Shown here: positions 38,001-45,915 of the stretch, piece after piece | Layout: every line of letters starts with the position of its first letter | Position numbering within the stretch: position 1 is the stretch's first letter | Source of the DNA: Hespellia sp. | Lineage (GTDB): Bacteria > Bacillota > Clostridia > Lachnospirales > Lachnospiraceae | Reading direction: 5' to 3' | Length of the DNA: 64,000 bases | NCBI GenBank assembly: GCA_028693555.1 | Contig: JAQUVD010000001.1 | Coordinates: forward strand, 62,001-126,000 | Notes under the pieces: generated by a model | What the model was told of the DNA's origin: nothing | The model's database searches: none | The model's input: the letters and a program-made list of their open reading frames with translations, nothing else | Position numbers and translations under genes: made by a program

Positions 38001-41000
38001 TTCACAGCTCCATACTGATCAAGTGTGACTTGATATACCTGTATGCTGTCTGCATCTAATGCATGAATTTTAGGATCATTATCTCCCATCCCAAAATATA
38101 AATCTTCCACCAGATGCATATTCTGGAGATTCACTTGATCTACATTTAAAAGAACGGTCCATGTCACAGTTCCTGTGTCCTCGTCATAGACTCCACCCTT
38201 CGTTACCTTCACCGGATCAACAACATTGATTGCAGTGTCATATACCGTTTTCGGATCGATTGTGCCTTCATATACCGTTCCGGATAACGCCGCCGTATTT
38301 TCGACCACGGCCGAATCGGATGCGTCCTTTATGAATTTATCTCTCCACGTATCTGTTACATTGGTATCGAACTGGAACGAATACGTATCATTGATTTCCT
38401 CCTTTTTCAGCTTAAGCGTTACCGTATTGTTCCCATTCTCTGTAACGGTTACACAGTCATCGAACGCGTCGCTGGCAACAGCTACGCCGTTTACCGTGAT
38501 TTTCGTTAACCGATCCCATGTAATTCCGTCTGGCAGCGTGTCTGTGATTTTTGCATCTTTAACCGGCAGCTTATTCGGATTGATGGTAACATTCCATGAC
38601 AGCTTGTTCGTCTGATAGTTATAAGAACCGACTGCTGTCTTGTCGATCAGAATATTCGGTATCTTACACTCCGCATCTGTGACATCTTCAAACTCTTTTC
38701 CATCTAACTTCGCAGTAATTTTGGCATGATTTCCCAACGTCTGATCACTGCTTTGAGTAGAAAGTAAGGTTGGATCTACGACCTTCAATGCAAAATCCAG
38801 AACATAATAATAAGCAGTTACCTTACCATCTGCGCCTGTCACCAGTAGATCGGGAAGCTTGATGCTCAGCTTTGTATTGTCTCCATCCGGAGTCAATGCA
38901 TATTCGCCATCCTGAAGGTGCGATGCATCCTTTGCTTTGGCTAAGGTGACAACATCCCCCTCCTGCTCTTTGGTGTTCATATTATACTTATAACAGTGAA
39001 CCGTAAGATCCCCATTCTCTGCAATCTCATATGTTGCATTCGGAAGTGAATCTTCGATCAAAATATCCGTAAGACTTGCACCATATCGGTTTACATCCAT
39101 TTTCCATGTCAGCATCTGCGTCTGTGCATTGTAAGCTACAGCCTTTTTCGTCAGTGCCTCTACGTTTGTGTCAACCGTCTTATCCCATGTAACAGACTCT
39201 GGAAGTCTATTTCCCGGTCCGATTCCACCTTCTATATTTTTCCAAAACAGATTCACTGCATTTCCAATTTCAGGATTGCGATTTTCTTTATCTTCCCGCA
39301 CATATTCTGAAAATTCATCCATCGTCTTGCCGTGCAGATTCATGTCGGTAAAATACTGAATCTTCATAGATTTTGGTTCTGTCGTTCCGGCAAATTCTTT
39401 AAACGGTATAATCAGAACCGCGTATTGTTTCATTTTCGGTTCTGTACCGCCCTCAATATACAAAGGATTCTCTGTCGCAGAATCGTATAAATAGTAGAAT
39501 GGCTTTGTAATACCCTTTTCATCTATATACCCCTTGATTTTCTCTGCTGTTAACGCAGTCCATTCACCTGCGGTTCCCTCACAATAAGGTATATCTTTAT
39601 AGGTTGTAGGCTCACCTTTATCATTATAGACCGTAATTCCGGTCGCAAAATCATACGTCTGATCTGTCCAGTTCAGAATATCAGCTATATATCCATAATC
39701 CAGATAAGGAAGCTGTGTATTCGCTTCGATCGTCCACTTATATCTCGTTCCATCCAGTCCTACTTCACTTCCATCTTTTTTCAGGAAATTGAATTTCATC
39801 GTCGTATCTATCTCGTCCGATACCGCTAACGGGTCTTCTTTTCCATTTTCCTTTATGGAAGCCTTGTTGGTAAATGTTTCATTGATGCTTCCATCCTTGA
39901 TAAGCTGCTGATATTTTTCATTGTTCAGCTTCACTGTTACTTTCAGTTCTCCGGATGCAATTTTATTCGATTTCTCTGCATTTAGCGTTTCAAATGTATA
40001 AGTGAGAGTTCTGGTATCTGAATCATATGTATATTCATTCTCTGATAAAGGCTTCCCACCCAGAGAGACATCTTTTAATTCCAAGCCCTCCGGCAATACA
40101 TCGACAATCTGTTTTCCGTTCAGAACTTCATCGCCTGCCACGGCACTATCCTCTGTTGCCGTAGCTTTTATGGTATAAATAATCTCAGAGTTTTCGACTC
40201 TCGCCGGACCTTCTTTTTCTACGCTGTAATGGCTGTCTCCGACCGAACCGCTTCCTCCTCCGATCTCTCCGATCGACTGATGAACGATTTCACCCTCTTT
40301 ATTGATGGTTTCTTCGATCGGATCATCGCTGACAGCATCTTTATTTAACGCTGCCTCCATAAAGACAGAGGCTACAATGTTCCCATAATAATAGGAAGAA
40401 GAATCAAATGTAAATGTCACAACACCATTTTGGATTATATAATGACCGCAATGCTCGCCCGAAGCGTCATACAGATCAACCGGTTCCGTAATGTTATACT
40501 GATTAAAATCATCGCACAAATTATAATCGTAGACAATTTCTGGAATCTCTCCGCGTTCACTTAAGTCTTGAAGATATGGAAATAATACATCTGTTTCATA
40601 TTTTTCGTCACTCATACTTCCCTGACTTGGAAAATCAGGACGTTCTGTGATTGTCTGGAAATTTGAATAGAGGAAATCATCATCCATCCAGATTCCAAAA
40701 TTAAAACCAACGCGAAGATCATCTCCTGTTTGATATCCACCTTCTTTGTTGTATACCTTCACCTTCACTTTCGAAAATGCTTCTGGAAGATCCTTCGTAT
40801 AAGTATAGGAATAGGAATTGCCTCCTGCATACTTCTGTTCGGTTGGCTGATTGGAAAAAAGCTGTACAAAACGCGCAAACCCTTTTCTGACAAATGCCAG
40901 TGCTGCAGAAGCCACGGAATCATCGGAAGCTTCTTTACTCGTATTTTCTTTCACAGACTCATCCGTTGCAATATTCTGATCCGGGCTGCCTGCTTCTTTG

Positions 41001-41908
41001 TCTATCACCTTATCCGCTGCAACATCTTCTGTTATCTCAGAAGCCGAAGGGGTCCCCTCTTCTTCAACCGAAGCCTCAGGCTGCATAAGCATTGGCAGAT
41101 GGATTTCAACTATCTGGCCTGTCTGCAATTCTACAGCATCCGTTACAGATTCCTCTGTGCTTAAAGTTTCTGTCTTTAAAGAAACCGGCACAGTAATGAC
41201 ACCAAACAATTGCTCCAGAGAATTCAGATCCTCTTCGCTGCTCAGTGTAACCGTAATCACGTTATTTTTAATGGTATAAGTACCGATCGCATGGTTGTTT
41301 TCGCTTGCAGCAGGATCATCCACACGATAGAGGTCTCTATTCATTGTTGTTACTGCAATTGTTTCCGGAGCAATTGTATCATGCAACGTGAGGTGCTTTG
41401 TCGGAATTATATACGTAAATACATCTCCGTTTCGAAGATTTCTCTCGCCTGCGGCTTTGATAAAATCAAATCCAAGTTTGAGCAGAAGCCCCTGTATATT
41501 CGACGGATCTACCGCTGTCAGATCCAGCTTGTTATCCGCACTCTTTAACACGGTATTCTGATTTTGTCCCTGTGCATCCATAGACGCATAGACTGCACGT
41601 TCCACTGTAAGATTCAGAGATGCTCTGTCCTGTGTCCAGTCAATGCTCTCTCTTACAGATTCACCTTCTGACGGCGGCGTAGCTTCATCCGGCACAGTAC
41701 TCTCGTCCGTTTCAGTTGGCGGAGCCTCCTCCTGCATGATCTTAGCAGGCTCTTGATTCTCTGCTGCAGGGCTCTCTGTCTGAGCTGTTACCTCCTCCTG
41801 TGCAAATGCAGTCTGAAGTACCCCCATATCAGAGGTTGCAATCATCGCTGCTGCTAATAAGAATGCGATGCCTCTCTGTAGGTGTTTTTTCATACGTTTC
41901 TTTTCCAT
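31859..41908 (-). CDS. Giant CnaB-repeat cell-surface adhesin, N-terminal part (frameshifted)
   Basis: Exported surface protein. A signal peptide (about 1-36, ending TAFAQ) and a low-complexity Pro/Glu/Thr region are followed by an N-terminal adhesive region (about 90-500), collagen-adhesin-like modules (about 550-1450, with repeated lines such as LSWNVTINPNKLPVKDAKITDTLPDG broken into similar blocks), then at least 15 CnaB/SpaA domains ending in strands like GTYTLQEISAPSGY or GDYVLKEITTPTGY, whose Glu normally helps form Lys-Asn isopeptide bonds. After NVIIKKLDK, near residue 3278, the frame is lost and about 70 nonsense residues follow. Intact, it would be near 4,170 residues. AAGGGG ribosome site. 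It may be an inactive allele or an assembly error. Confidence 0.88.
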   Translation of the reverse strand: MEKKRMKKHLQRGIAFLLAAAMIATSDMGVLQTAFAQEEVTAQTESPAAENQEPAKIMQEEAPPTETDESTVPDEATPPSEGESVRESIDWTQDRASLNLTVERAVYASMDAQGQNQNTVLKSADNKLDLTAVDPSNIQGLLLKLGFDFIKAAGERNLRNGDVFTYIIPTKHLTLHDTIAPETIAVTTMNRDLYRVDDPAASENNHAIGTYTIKNNVITVTLSSEEDLNSLEQLFGVITVPVSLKTETLSTEESVTDAVELQTGQIVEIHLPMLMQPEASVEEEGTPSASEITEDVAADKVIDKEAGSPDQNIATDESVKENTSKEASDDSVASAALAFVRKGFARFVQLFSNQPTEQKYAGGNSYSYTYTKDLPEAFSKVKVKVYNKEGGYQTGDDLRVGFNFGIWMDDDFLYSNFQTITERPDFPSQGSMSDEKYETDVLFPYLQDLSERGEIPEIVYDYNLCDDFNQYNITEPVDLYDASGEHCGHYIIQNGVVTFTFDSSSYYYGNIVASVFMEAALNKDAVSDDPIEETINKEGEIVHQSIGEIGGGSGSVGDSHYSVEKEGPARVENSEIIYTIKATATEDSAVAGDEVLNGKQIVDVLPEGLELKDVSLGGKPLSENEYTYDSDTRTLTYTFETLNAEKSNKIASGELKVTVKLNNEKYQQLIKDGSINETFTNKASIKENGKEDPLAVSDEIDTTMKFNFLKKDGSEVGLDGTRYKWTIEANTQLPYLDYGYIADILNWTDQTYDFATGITVYNDKGEPTTYKDIPYCEGTAGEWTALTAEKIKGYIDEKGITKPFYYLYDSATENPLYIEGGTEPKMKQYAVLIIPFKEFAGTTEPKSMKIQYFTDMNLHGKTMDEFSEYVREDKENRNPEIGNAVNLFWKNIEGGIGPGNRLPESVTWDKTVDTNVEALTKKAVAYNAQTQMLTWKMDVNRYGASLTDILIEDSLPNATYEIAENGDLTVHCYKYNMNTKEQEGDVVTLAKAKDASHLQDGEYALTPDGDNTKLSIKLPDLLVTGADGKVTAYYYVLDFALKVVDPTLLSTQSSDQTLGNHAKITAKLDGKEFEDVTDAECKIPNILIDKTAVGSYNYQTNKLSWNVTINPNKLPVKDAKITDTLPDGITWDRLTKITVNGVAVASDAFDDCVTVTENGNNTVTLKLKKEEINDTYSFQFDTNVTDTWRDKFIKDASDSAVVENTAALSGTVYEGTIDPKTVYDTAINVVDPVKVTKGGVYDEDTGTVTWTVLLNVDQVNLQNMHLVEDLYFGMGDNDPKIHALDADSIQVYQVTLDQYGAVKSETEVSTPDLRDYTGSGNSTPSERGFSFYAPTTTDDYTTYKITFKTDLLDAATENPDARILNQVYLKNADGSDNETSDSSDGGYEGGFDADDLVTKDKRPKIKLTKSSANSLAVTGDPSLLLDNAEFTITAYSFKTENDKIILEKEIQKYDKVRLTTDGTAVFLNIKATSGTDDLIYMLKETDSPAGYQSNDKQEFVLFTSPTNKGMYTGMTSVTADQKNYPLIIKDADPLKVNYHVINSSGTADDTLAGIVYQDVPVETEFFFTKEILTGVNYENAGGSGAEYTYASPEEGTVTFKLSPNDSKLNGKVKDRYITNDAAGKFTVKGLDAGTYKLTEVKSPENLSVGAEYALNVTWNKDTLQYVYEISGKDNENTYLEKDATTGAYTIKDNYVTGNFSFTKVVQYKDESADGTNPNNNRENLAGVTFTLTSSQIAGKANNTFKATVISGKDGKVAFTDIPVGVYTLAETVKQGYEQADPCTVTVKEVADTKTVLGTIEGKPVYGKKIQVTYSDENLVKDGRYNNTAIKGTITFTKKAYTDITGLTALSTTLSGAEFGLYRKIGNETASKPTYTATSGADGAVSFSKVEYGDYVLKEITTPTGYNKVTDIEISRSALTIENGNSKFSYTVNSADQGIVKNALIKADVTLTKKDQDGNLLANRVFHIYRRNSSAIGADGSGLTVSVDAATNSYYPYTPNASVTTGDQGTISVNNLPYGEYVLVEQKQNDQQEDDNTAIYVNVTAEDKVTILTTSAFAGRKSEDQSYYTAIGDTSTWTSVNNKGVIVDALKYGSVQIKKLLAEKDGAALDQTQTPISAVDFKVEKLDASGNYHDYLTLKTNATGTFTQEKNGTYKDAKDDTKSKHFLYGTYKFTEVKKSGLLVDDSKSVEVTFGEGSGEVKHGNIVYLEYDGTANQYETEIVAENQTPGKNAFYNTAARATISLKKQGEKDEPLNDAIFAVYLASDSKREKPIATLQDGSNGEYQLSDKNVTAGGGLYKVNREDGVPYLYMTKTAPNVYMLLEGDYVLKEVNAPVGYEVFTSEIPFTISQNTDGTVSASASDITDVTFKDGQFTVTDHPVELTIEKQDKKDSAKLAGAEFELSSVQNAVETNIKFAQDETGKYYPDSKGTETLTTAGMNGNLTITKLPIGSYKLLETKAADGYQKLNSTVAATFTVGADGKIEAFTSDSAQYFTAVAASTLITVKNQKNALEFTKLKSDAEGNGLNGAVFTLTPVSPTTGNPVSDTAKTVNGKEGIVRFEGIKAGTYTLQEISAPSGYAKSDAVFTVIVSRADGSITLKSGETVITKEKLEELFTNTKNSLTITKGFYNAGGTGKVTAPTTLPVFTLYRLEGNVETKWADATVKDGTAVFNGIPAGSYKLHETNTDSNFIQTTEVHDVVVSTDGKVTVDSNAPLAAGVVTIANYKKAEISFTKKDQTTKTGIAGIDFTLTGTEPEVAAATIDSATDGTVKFTGLNPGKYTLVEGVKASTLGYVKNPEVVYIVVGENGTVSYYKDAEYKETLSGSLDTFFVNQPNQLSVNKTYTKYHDTSAKAEKEIATFELVPTETGKANIVLTANTDGTLYTAERIPEGTYTLRETVTPTGYVAAADIKVVVGTDGKITVAQAAADITVTAAITNAIESTEVTVKKNWVNREAELRGAGQPEIQTEAKMTLKVQTKDADGKTILSDAYDCDGNKVESYTVKVSEGNTHTFTNLPKYKDGIEITYVVEETRVDGYTVSGLATEANGYTITNTENSLTINKSFIDQNKGGTESEWTTDPTFALTKADGAKISSVMDKNSKKAIFTQIPDGTYTLQEDSSDGAYITNATTYTVKVEGGVITFTDAGENTSGTNVEKSYTNYKSGHFDFTKYMTENGAKKALEGAAFQLTPADTTKKPIVRDSEKNGSVEYTDLQPGEYTLQETKTKAGYAIKTNLITVHVADDGLVTFSEIVDGQSVTRTKSELEAIFQNEPTNVIIKKLDKYRCRMGSDRSDYDGRNLHSGRDAESGWQQNSTVSDYIEIKCRWNIDYKRQRNGHRSRGDNRCECSNIKYL

Positions 41909-41964
41909 AGTAATTCCCCTTCAATTTCATTTGTATCATTTTGTTATACCATTCCGCAATAAGT

Positions 41965-41998
41965 ATATTTTAACATTTTTTTCACATTTGTACAGTGT
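41965..41998 (-). promoter_or_regulatory. Possible promoter of the giant surface protein
   Basis: On the minus strand TGTACA and TAAAAT are separated by 16 bases, 60-90 bases ahead of the start codon. The -35 match is only partial, so this is a weak call. Confidence 0.4.
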
Positions 41999-42044
41999 TT
42001 TTGAGTTTTTACTCATATTCCACAGATTTTACACAAAAGCATGC

Positions 42045-42093
42045 AAATAAAAAAACGACAAGAAATCTTCTCAGACTTCTCATCGTTCGTTTT
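42045..42093 (-). terminator. Terminator after rplT
   Basis: AAAACGA pairs with TCGTTTT and the stem continues through GAGAAGTC/GATTTCTT with G-U pairs; a T run follows on the minus strand. Confidence 0.8.
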
Positions 42094-42113
42094 TCAATTT
42101 AACAATTATTCAA

Positions 42114-42470
42114 TTAAGCTAACTTTGCTTTTGCTGTTTCTGCAAGTGTTGCAAATCCCGCTGCATCACTAACTGCCATATCAGCTAATACTTTTCTGTT
42201 CAGATCGATGTTTGCTAATTTAAGACCGTGCATCAATTTGCTGTAAGATAAACCATTGATTCTTGCTGCAGCGTTGATACGTGCAATCCATAATGTTCTC
42301 ATCTGACGTTTACGCTGTTTTCTTCCTGCGTATGATGATGTAAGAGCTCTCATGACTGACTGTTTTGCTACTCTATACTGTTTCGATCTAGCTCCTCTGT
42401 AACCCTTAGCGAGCTTGAGTGTTCTGTTATGTCGTTTCTTTGCGTTCATTCCGCCTTTAATTCTTGCCAT
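42114..42470 (-). CDS. rplT: 50S ribosomal protein L20
   Basis: Binds 23S rRNA early in large-subunit assembly. The 118 residues start [26 protein letters not shown] and include the [17 protein letters not shown] block, matching the family throughout. It is the last gene of infC-rpmI-rplT, 31 bases after rpmI. In Bacillus, L20 represses this operon through its leader RNA, and a suitable leader exists at 43263-43460. Confidence 0.99.
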   Translation of the reverse strand: MARIKGGMNAKKRHNRTLKLAKGYRGARSKQYRVAKQSVMRALTSSYAGRKQRKRQMRTLWIARINAAARINGLSYSKLMHGLKLANIDLNRKVLADMAVSDAAGFATLAETAKAKLA

Positions 42471-42501
42471 TTTCTATTTCCTCCTTCAAATCTACCTTAT
42501 C

Positions 42502-42699
42502 TTATAAATATGGTAAAACTTTCTTCATTGTCTTTACGTTAGTTGGATCAGCAATCGTTGCCTGTCTAAGATTTCTTTTTCTCTTTGTAGATTTCTTAGT
42601 TAAGATATGACTCTTAAAAGCTTTATTTCTCTTAAGTTTACCTGTACCTGTTGCTTTGAAACGCTTTGCAGCGGCTCTTTTAGTTTTAATTTTTGGCAT
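42502..42699 (-). CDS. rpmI: 50S ribosomal protein L35
   Basis: Small basic large-subunit protein. The ATG at 42699 gives [20 protein letters not shown], 65 residues, the canonical L35, with AGGAGG ahead of it. The frame opens ten codons earlier but those residues do not belong to the family. It lies 47 bases after infC. Confidence 0.98.
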   Translation of the reverse strand: MPKIKTKRAAAKRFKATGTGKLKRNKAFKSHILTKKSTKRKRNLRQATIADPTNVKTMKKVLPYL

Positions 42700-42746
42700 A
42701 ATAATATTCCTCCTTAGATGTGTTCTCACGAAAAGCTTTTCGTGAC

Positions 42747-43262
42747 TTATTTATTTTTAACATTTTCAGTTAAAACCAGACTGATACTTCTTCCTTCGAA
42801 TTTCGATGGTTTCTCAATGACAGCGATATCTTCCAATGCTTTGGCAAAATCATCTAAGATATGTCTGCTCTGATTCACATGCGCCATCTCTCTTCCCCGG
42901 AATCGAAGTGTGACTTTTACTTTGTTTCCTTTACCAATGAACTTTCTTGCATTGTTCATCTTCGTATTCAAGTCATTGCTGTCAATATTAGGAGACAAAC
43001 GAACCTCTTTGAGTTCAACGGTCTTCTGTTTCTTCTTTGCTTCCTTCTCTCTTCTGGTCTGCTCATACTTGAACTTACCATAATCGACAATCTTACAAAC
43101 CGGTGGTTTTGCCTTCGGTGAAATCTTGACCAGGTCAAGTTCTGCCTCTTCTGCAATCTTCATGGCTTCTCTTGAAGACATAACTCCAAGCTGTTCTCCG
43201 TCTTCACCAATCAGACGTACCTCTCTGTCTCGAATCTGTTCATTAATCATTAAATCGCTAAT
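42747..43262 (-). CDS. infC: Translation initiation factor IF-3 (ATT start)
   Basis: Keeps the 30S subunit free and checks the initiator codon. The conserved N-terminus [13 protein letters not shown], the linker rich in Lys and the C-domain [15 protein letters not shown] are present. The best start is ATT at 43262: GGAGG lies nine bases before it, whereas the ATG at 43250 is 21 bases away. Starting at ATT gives 171 residues beginning (M)[10 protein letters not shown]. An AUU start is the known means by which infC senses IF-3 level. The gene opens the infC-rpmI-rplT operon. Confidence 0.93.
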   Translation of the reverse strand: MSDLMINEQIRDREVRLIGEDGEQLGVMSSREAMKIAEEAELDLVKISPKAKPPVCKIVDYGKFKYEQTRREKEAKKKQKTVELKEVRLSPNIDSNDLNTKMNNARKFIGKGNKVKVTLRFRGREMAHVNQSRHILDDFAKALEDIAVIEKPSKFEGRSISLVLTENVKNK

Positions 43263-43460
43263 TGTAGTACACCTCCATCACTTAATTAGGTTCACTGTTC
43301 TCTCATCCTCTGCGCATATAAAAGAAACGAGTGGAAATTGTTCTCCACTCGCTATATCTCCATACGTATCTGTAACGTTATGTGTCAATATCAAACCATT
43401 AGTCACTCGATTGTGCTACGGTGAGAGTGGATACTCTGCTTTGTTTTTCGCTTCACGCAT
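43263..43460 (-). promoter_or_regulatory. L20-type attenuator leader of infC-rpmI-rplT
   Basis: About 200 bases of leader lie between the promoter and infC. The segment TCCACTC (43425-43431, minus strand) can pair with GAGTGGA, the 5' arm of an intrinsic terminator at 43318-43352. This gives exclusive antiterminator and terminator folds, the layout of the L20 leader of Firmicutes. Control by L20 is inferred. Confidence 0.7.
43318..43352 (-). terminator. Attenuator terminator in the infC leader
   Basis: CGAGTGGA/TCCACTCG with a short A/T loop, followed on the minus strand by TTTCTTTT. It lies upstream of infC rather than after a gene. Confidence 0.8.
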
Positions 43461-43465
43461 AGATT

Positions 43466-43494
43466 AATTTAACACACTTTTCCTGATATGTCAA
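43466..43494 (-). promoter_or_regulatory. Sigma-A promoter of infC-rpmI-rplT
   Basis: A perfect TTGACA (43489-43494), 17-base spacer and TAAATT (43466-43471). It begins only seven bases beyond the degV stop codon. Confidence 0.85.
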
Positions 43495-43500
43495 CATTTT

Positions 43501-44370
43501 TTATCTTTCATTTCCCATAAAGAATAATACGACAACACCCGGTCCTGTATGGCTTCCGATTACCGTTCCAATTCCATTGATGATAACTTCTTTGACACCG
43601 TAACGCTCTTTGACCTGCGCTGCCACGTATTCTGCATCTTCAATACAGTCTCCGTGAGCAACTGCAACCACCTCATTCTGATCTTCCCAGCCTGCCAGAT
43701 GTTCGCCCATGATGTCCACAAGCTTGTTGAGTGATTTCTTACGCCCCCGTTCTTTTCCCGTAACTTGAAGCTTTCCCTCGTCATCCAGAAAAATGAGTGG
43801 CTTGATCTGTATCATGGAACCGAAAATCGCACTTGCCTTGCTGACACGTCCGCCGCGCTGTAAATGGAATAAATCATCAACGGTAACGTAAGTGCACACG
43901 TGAAGCTTATTCGCTTCCACCCATTCTGTAAGCTCATCCATCTCCATGCCCTGATCTTTTCTCTCAATCGCTTTGCGAAGCAAAAGACCTTCTCCAAGAC
44001 TTGCACATAAAGAATCAATGACCGTAATCTTCGCTTCCGGATATTTTTCTTTAAGCTCTTTTGCCGCAATTGCTGCACTGTTATAGCTTCCGCTAAGTCC
44101 TGAGGAGAATGCGATGTGTAAAATGTCCTTCTCCTCTTTTAAAAGTGCTTCAAATGCTTCCTTCGCTTCACTGGGATTCACCTGTGATGTTGTCGGCATC
44201 GAACCATTTCTGATACGTTCAAAGAATTCTTTGTGGGTCAGGCCTTCCATGTCTTTATATGTAGTGCCATCAATCATATACGATAATGGCAGATAAGTAA
44301 TCTGATGTTCCTGTAAATATTCCTTCGGTAAATCGACTGTACTGTCGGTTGTAATCACATATTCTCTCAT
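43501..44370 (-). CDS. DegV family fatty-acid-binding protein
   Basis: DegV proteins bind a fatty acid and can serve fatty-acid kinase FakA as FakB-type carriers. The 289 residues begin with the family signature VITTDSTVDLPKEY, followed by MPTTSQVNPSEAKEAF and the FSSGLSGSYNSA lipid-head-group motif near residue 90. No fakA homologue is in the window, so a role as FakB is not established. Confidence 0.93.
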   Translation of the reverse strand: MREYVITTDSTVDLPKEYLQEHQITYLPLSYMIDGTTYKDMEGLTHKEFFERIRNGSMPTTSQVNPSEAKEAFEALLKEEKDILHIAFSSGLSGSYNSAAIAAKELKEKYPEAKITVIDSLCASLGEGLLLRKAIERKDQGMEMDELTEWVEANKLHVCTYVTVDDLFHLQRGGRVSKASAIFGSMIQIKPLIFLDDEGKLQVTGKERGRKKSLNKLVDIMGEHLAGWEDQNEVVAVAHGDCIEDAEYVAAQVKERYGVKEVIINGIGTVIGSHTGPGVVVLFFMGNER

Positions 44371-44404
44371 CCTTTATCCTCCCATTGCCTCTTTAGACGT
44401 TTCT

Positions 44405-44433
44405 ATCATAGCATTATTTATATCATAACGCAA
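44405..44433 (-). promoter_or_regulatory. Sigma-A promoter of degV
   Basis: TTGCGT (44428-44433), 17-base spacer and TATGAT (44405-44410). Confidence 0.65.
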
Positions 44434-44477
44434 AAACTTTTTTACGTGAATTTACAATCACACAGAATTTACCAAAA

Positions 44478-45836
44478 TTAGTTGCGTCTAATTCGAAGAT
44501 AACTGTTTCCGGATAAGGTTTTGTTAAATGCCACAAAGCAGAATACAAGTACTGTTCCAATCAGAAATCCGGGAAGATTGAAGAGTGCCGTTAAAATAAG
44601 CAGCATAAGTCTCATGAATTTCAGCGCGTATCCAAGTTCAAAATTCGGCTGTGTATAATTTGCAACCGCGACAAACGCCATGTACAGCATCACTTCCGAG
44701 TTAAACCACCCGGACTCCACCGCATAATCACCCATGACAATCCCTGCAATGACACTCAGCGGTGTAGACAGCATATTAGGCGTGTTAAGTGCCGCGAGCC
44801 GAAGCCCGTCAATCGCAAGCTCCAAAATTAAAAACTGCAGCAAAATCGGCAGATTGACCTCCCCCTGAACACTGACAAAGGAGAACAGTGACGGAAGCCA
44901 GCCCGGATTCTGCATATACAGAAGAAAGACCGGTGTCATAAATACGGTCAGAAGCGTAATCAGAATACGTGACAGTTTCAGATATACCCCCGTGATATTC
45001 GGAAAATAATAATCGTTCGCTTCTTCTATCATATCAAATATCGAAGTCGGAAGTATAATCGCAGAAGGAGAATTGTCCACAAGAATCACAATTTTTCCTT
45101 CCAGCAGGCAGACACTCGCTGTGTCGGGGCGTTCTGTGAATTTGAATTTAGGAAATGGATTAAACCATTTTCGTTTGAACATCCCTTCCGCAAGCGTCTG
45201 CTGATTCATTTTCAGAGCATCCACCTGCATCTTAGAAATACGGGTTCTGACATCTGCAAGGAGCTGCGGATTGACCCGATCCGTTATATAGCACAGCGCG
45301 ACATCCGTGCGGGATGAAGTTCCAACCTCTGTCATTTCCATGACAAGATGCGGATCTCTGATTCGCCTTCGCATCAATGCCGTGTTAAACACAATTGTTT
45401 CCACAAATCCATCCCTTGATCCGCGCAGCGACTTATCTTTATCCGGTTCCTCAACGCCTCGTACCGGGTACGTTCTGCAGTCAATTGCAATGCACTCGTC
45501 ATATCCGTCCACAAACAGGCAGGTAACGCCTGATAACACGTTTTTGCACACCTGATCCATGTCACAAAGCATCTCCACCTCTACATAAGGTAAGAAAGCA
45601 TTTGTAAAGGATGATGCATCCTCCGGCATTGCCTCGTCCGAAACACCAAATAATGCATCCATGATTTTGAGCATCGCCTCGTCTTTGGTAAATCCATCCA
45701 CAAAATAAAAGGACGCATCTCTGCCTCCGATTATCATATCGCGCTGAATCAGATCAAAACTTTCCTGAATGGGAAGGATCTGTCTCAGCGTGTCGATATT
45801 CTTTTTTATCTCCCGAGAAATCTTTATCGTTTCCAA
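44478..45836 (-). CDS. spoVAF: Spore germination protein, GerA/SpoVAF family
   Basis: Membrane protein of the spore germination apparatus. The 452 residues have a soluble N-terminal half (about 1-270) with DGFTKDEAMLKIMDALFG and the EVGTSSRTDVALCYI signature, then about five membrane segments from residue 285. The sequence is closer to SpoVAF than to the nutrient receptor A subunits because it lacks their long N-terminal extension. The start codon is TTG behind a GAGG site. No other spoVA or ger genes lie in the window, so it is placed alone. Confidence 0.88.
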   Translation of the reverse strand: METIKISREIKKNIDTLRQILPIQESFDLIQRDMIIGGRDASFYFVDGFTKDEAMLKIMDALFGVSDEAMPEDASSFTNAFLPYVEVEMLCDMDQVCKNVLSGVTCLFVDGYDECIAIDCRTYPVRGVEEPDKDKSLRGSRDGFVETIVFNTALMRRRIRDPHLVMEMTEVGTSSRTDVALCYITDRVNPQLLADVRTRISKMQVDALKMNQQTLAEGMFKRKWFNPFPKFKFTERPDTASVCLLEGKIVILVDNSPSAIILPTSIFDMIEEANDYYFPNITGVYLKLSRILITLLTVFMTPVFLLYMQNPGWLPSLFSFVSVQGEVNLPILLQFLILELAIDGLRLAALNTPNMLSTPLSVIAGIVMGDYAVESGWFNSEVMLYMAFVAVANYTQPNFELGYALKFMRLMLLILTALFNLPGFLIGTVLVFCFVAFNKTLSGNSYLRIRRN

Positions 45837-45915
45837 TCATCAAACCTCGCTCTTTAAAATGTCTATGATTAGAATGTCCTCTTTCTCTGGTTTTATACAT
45901 CTTTCTTACCTGTCA

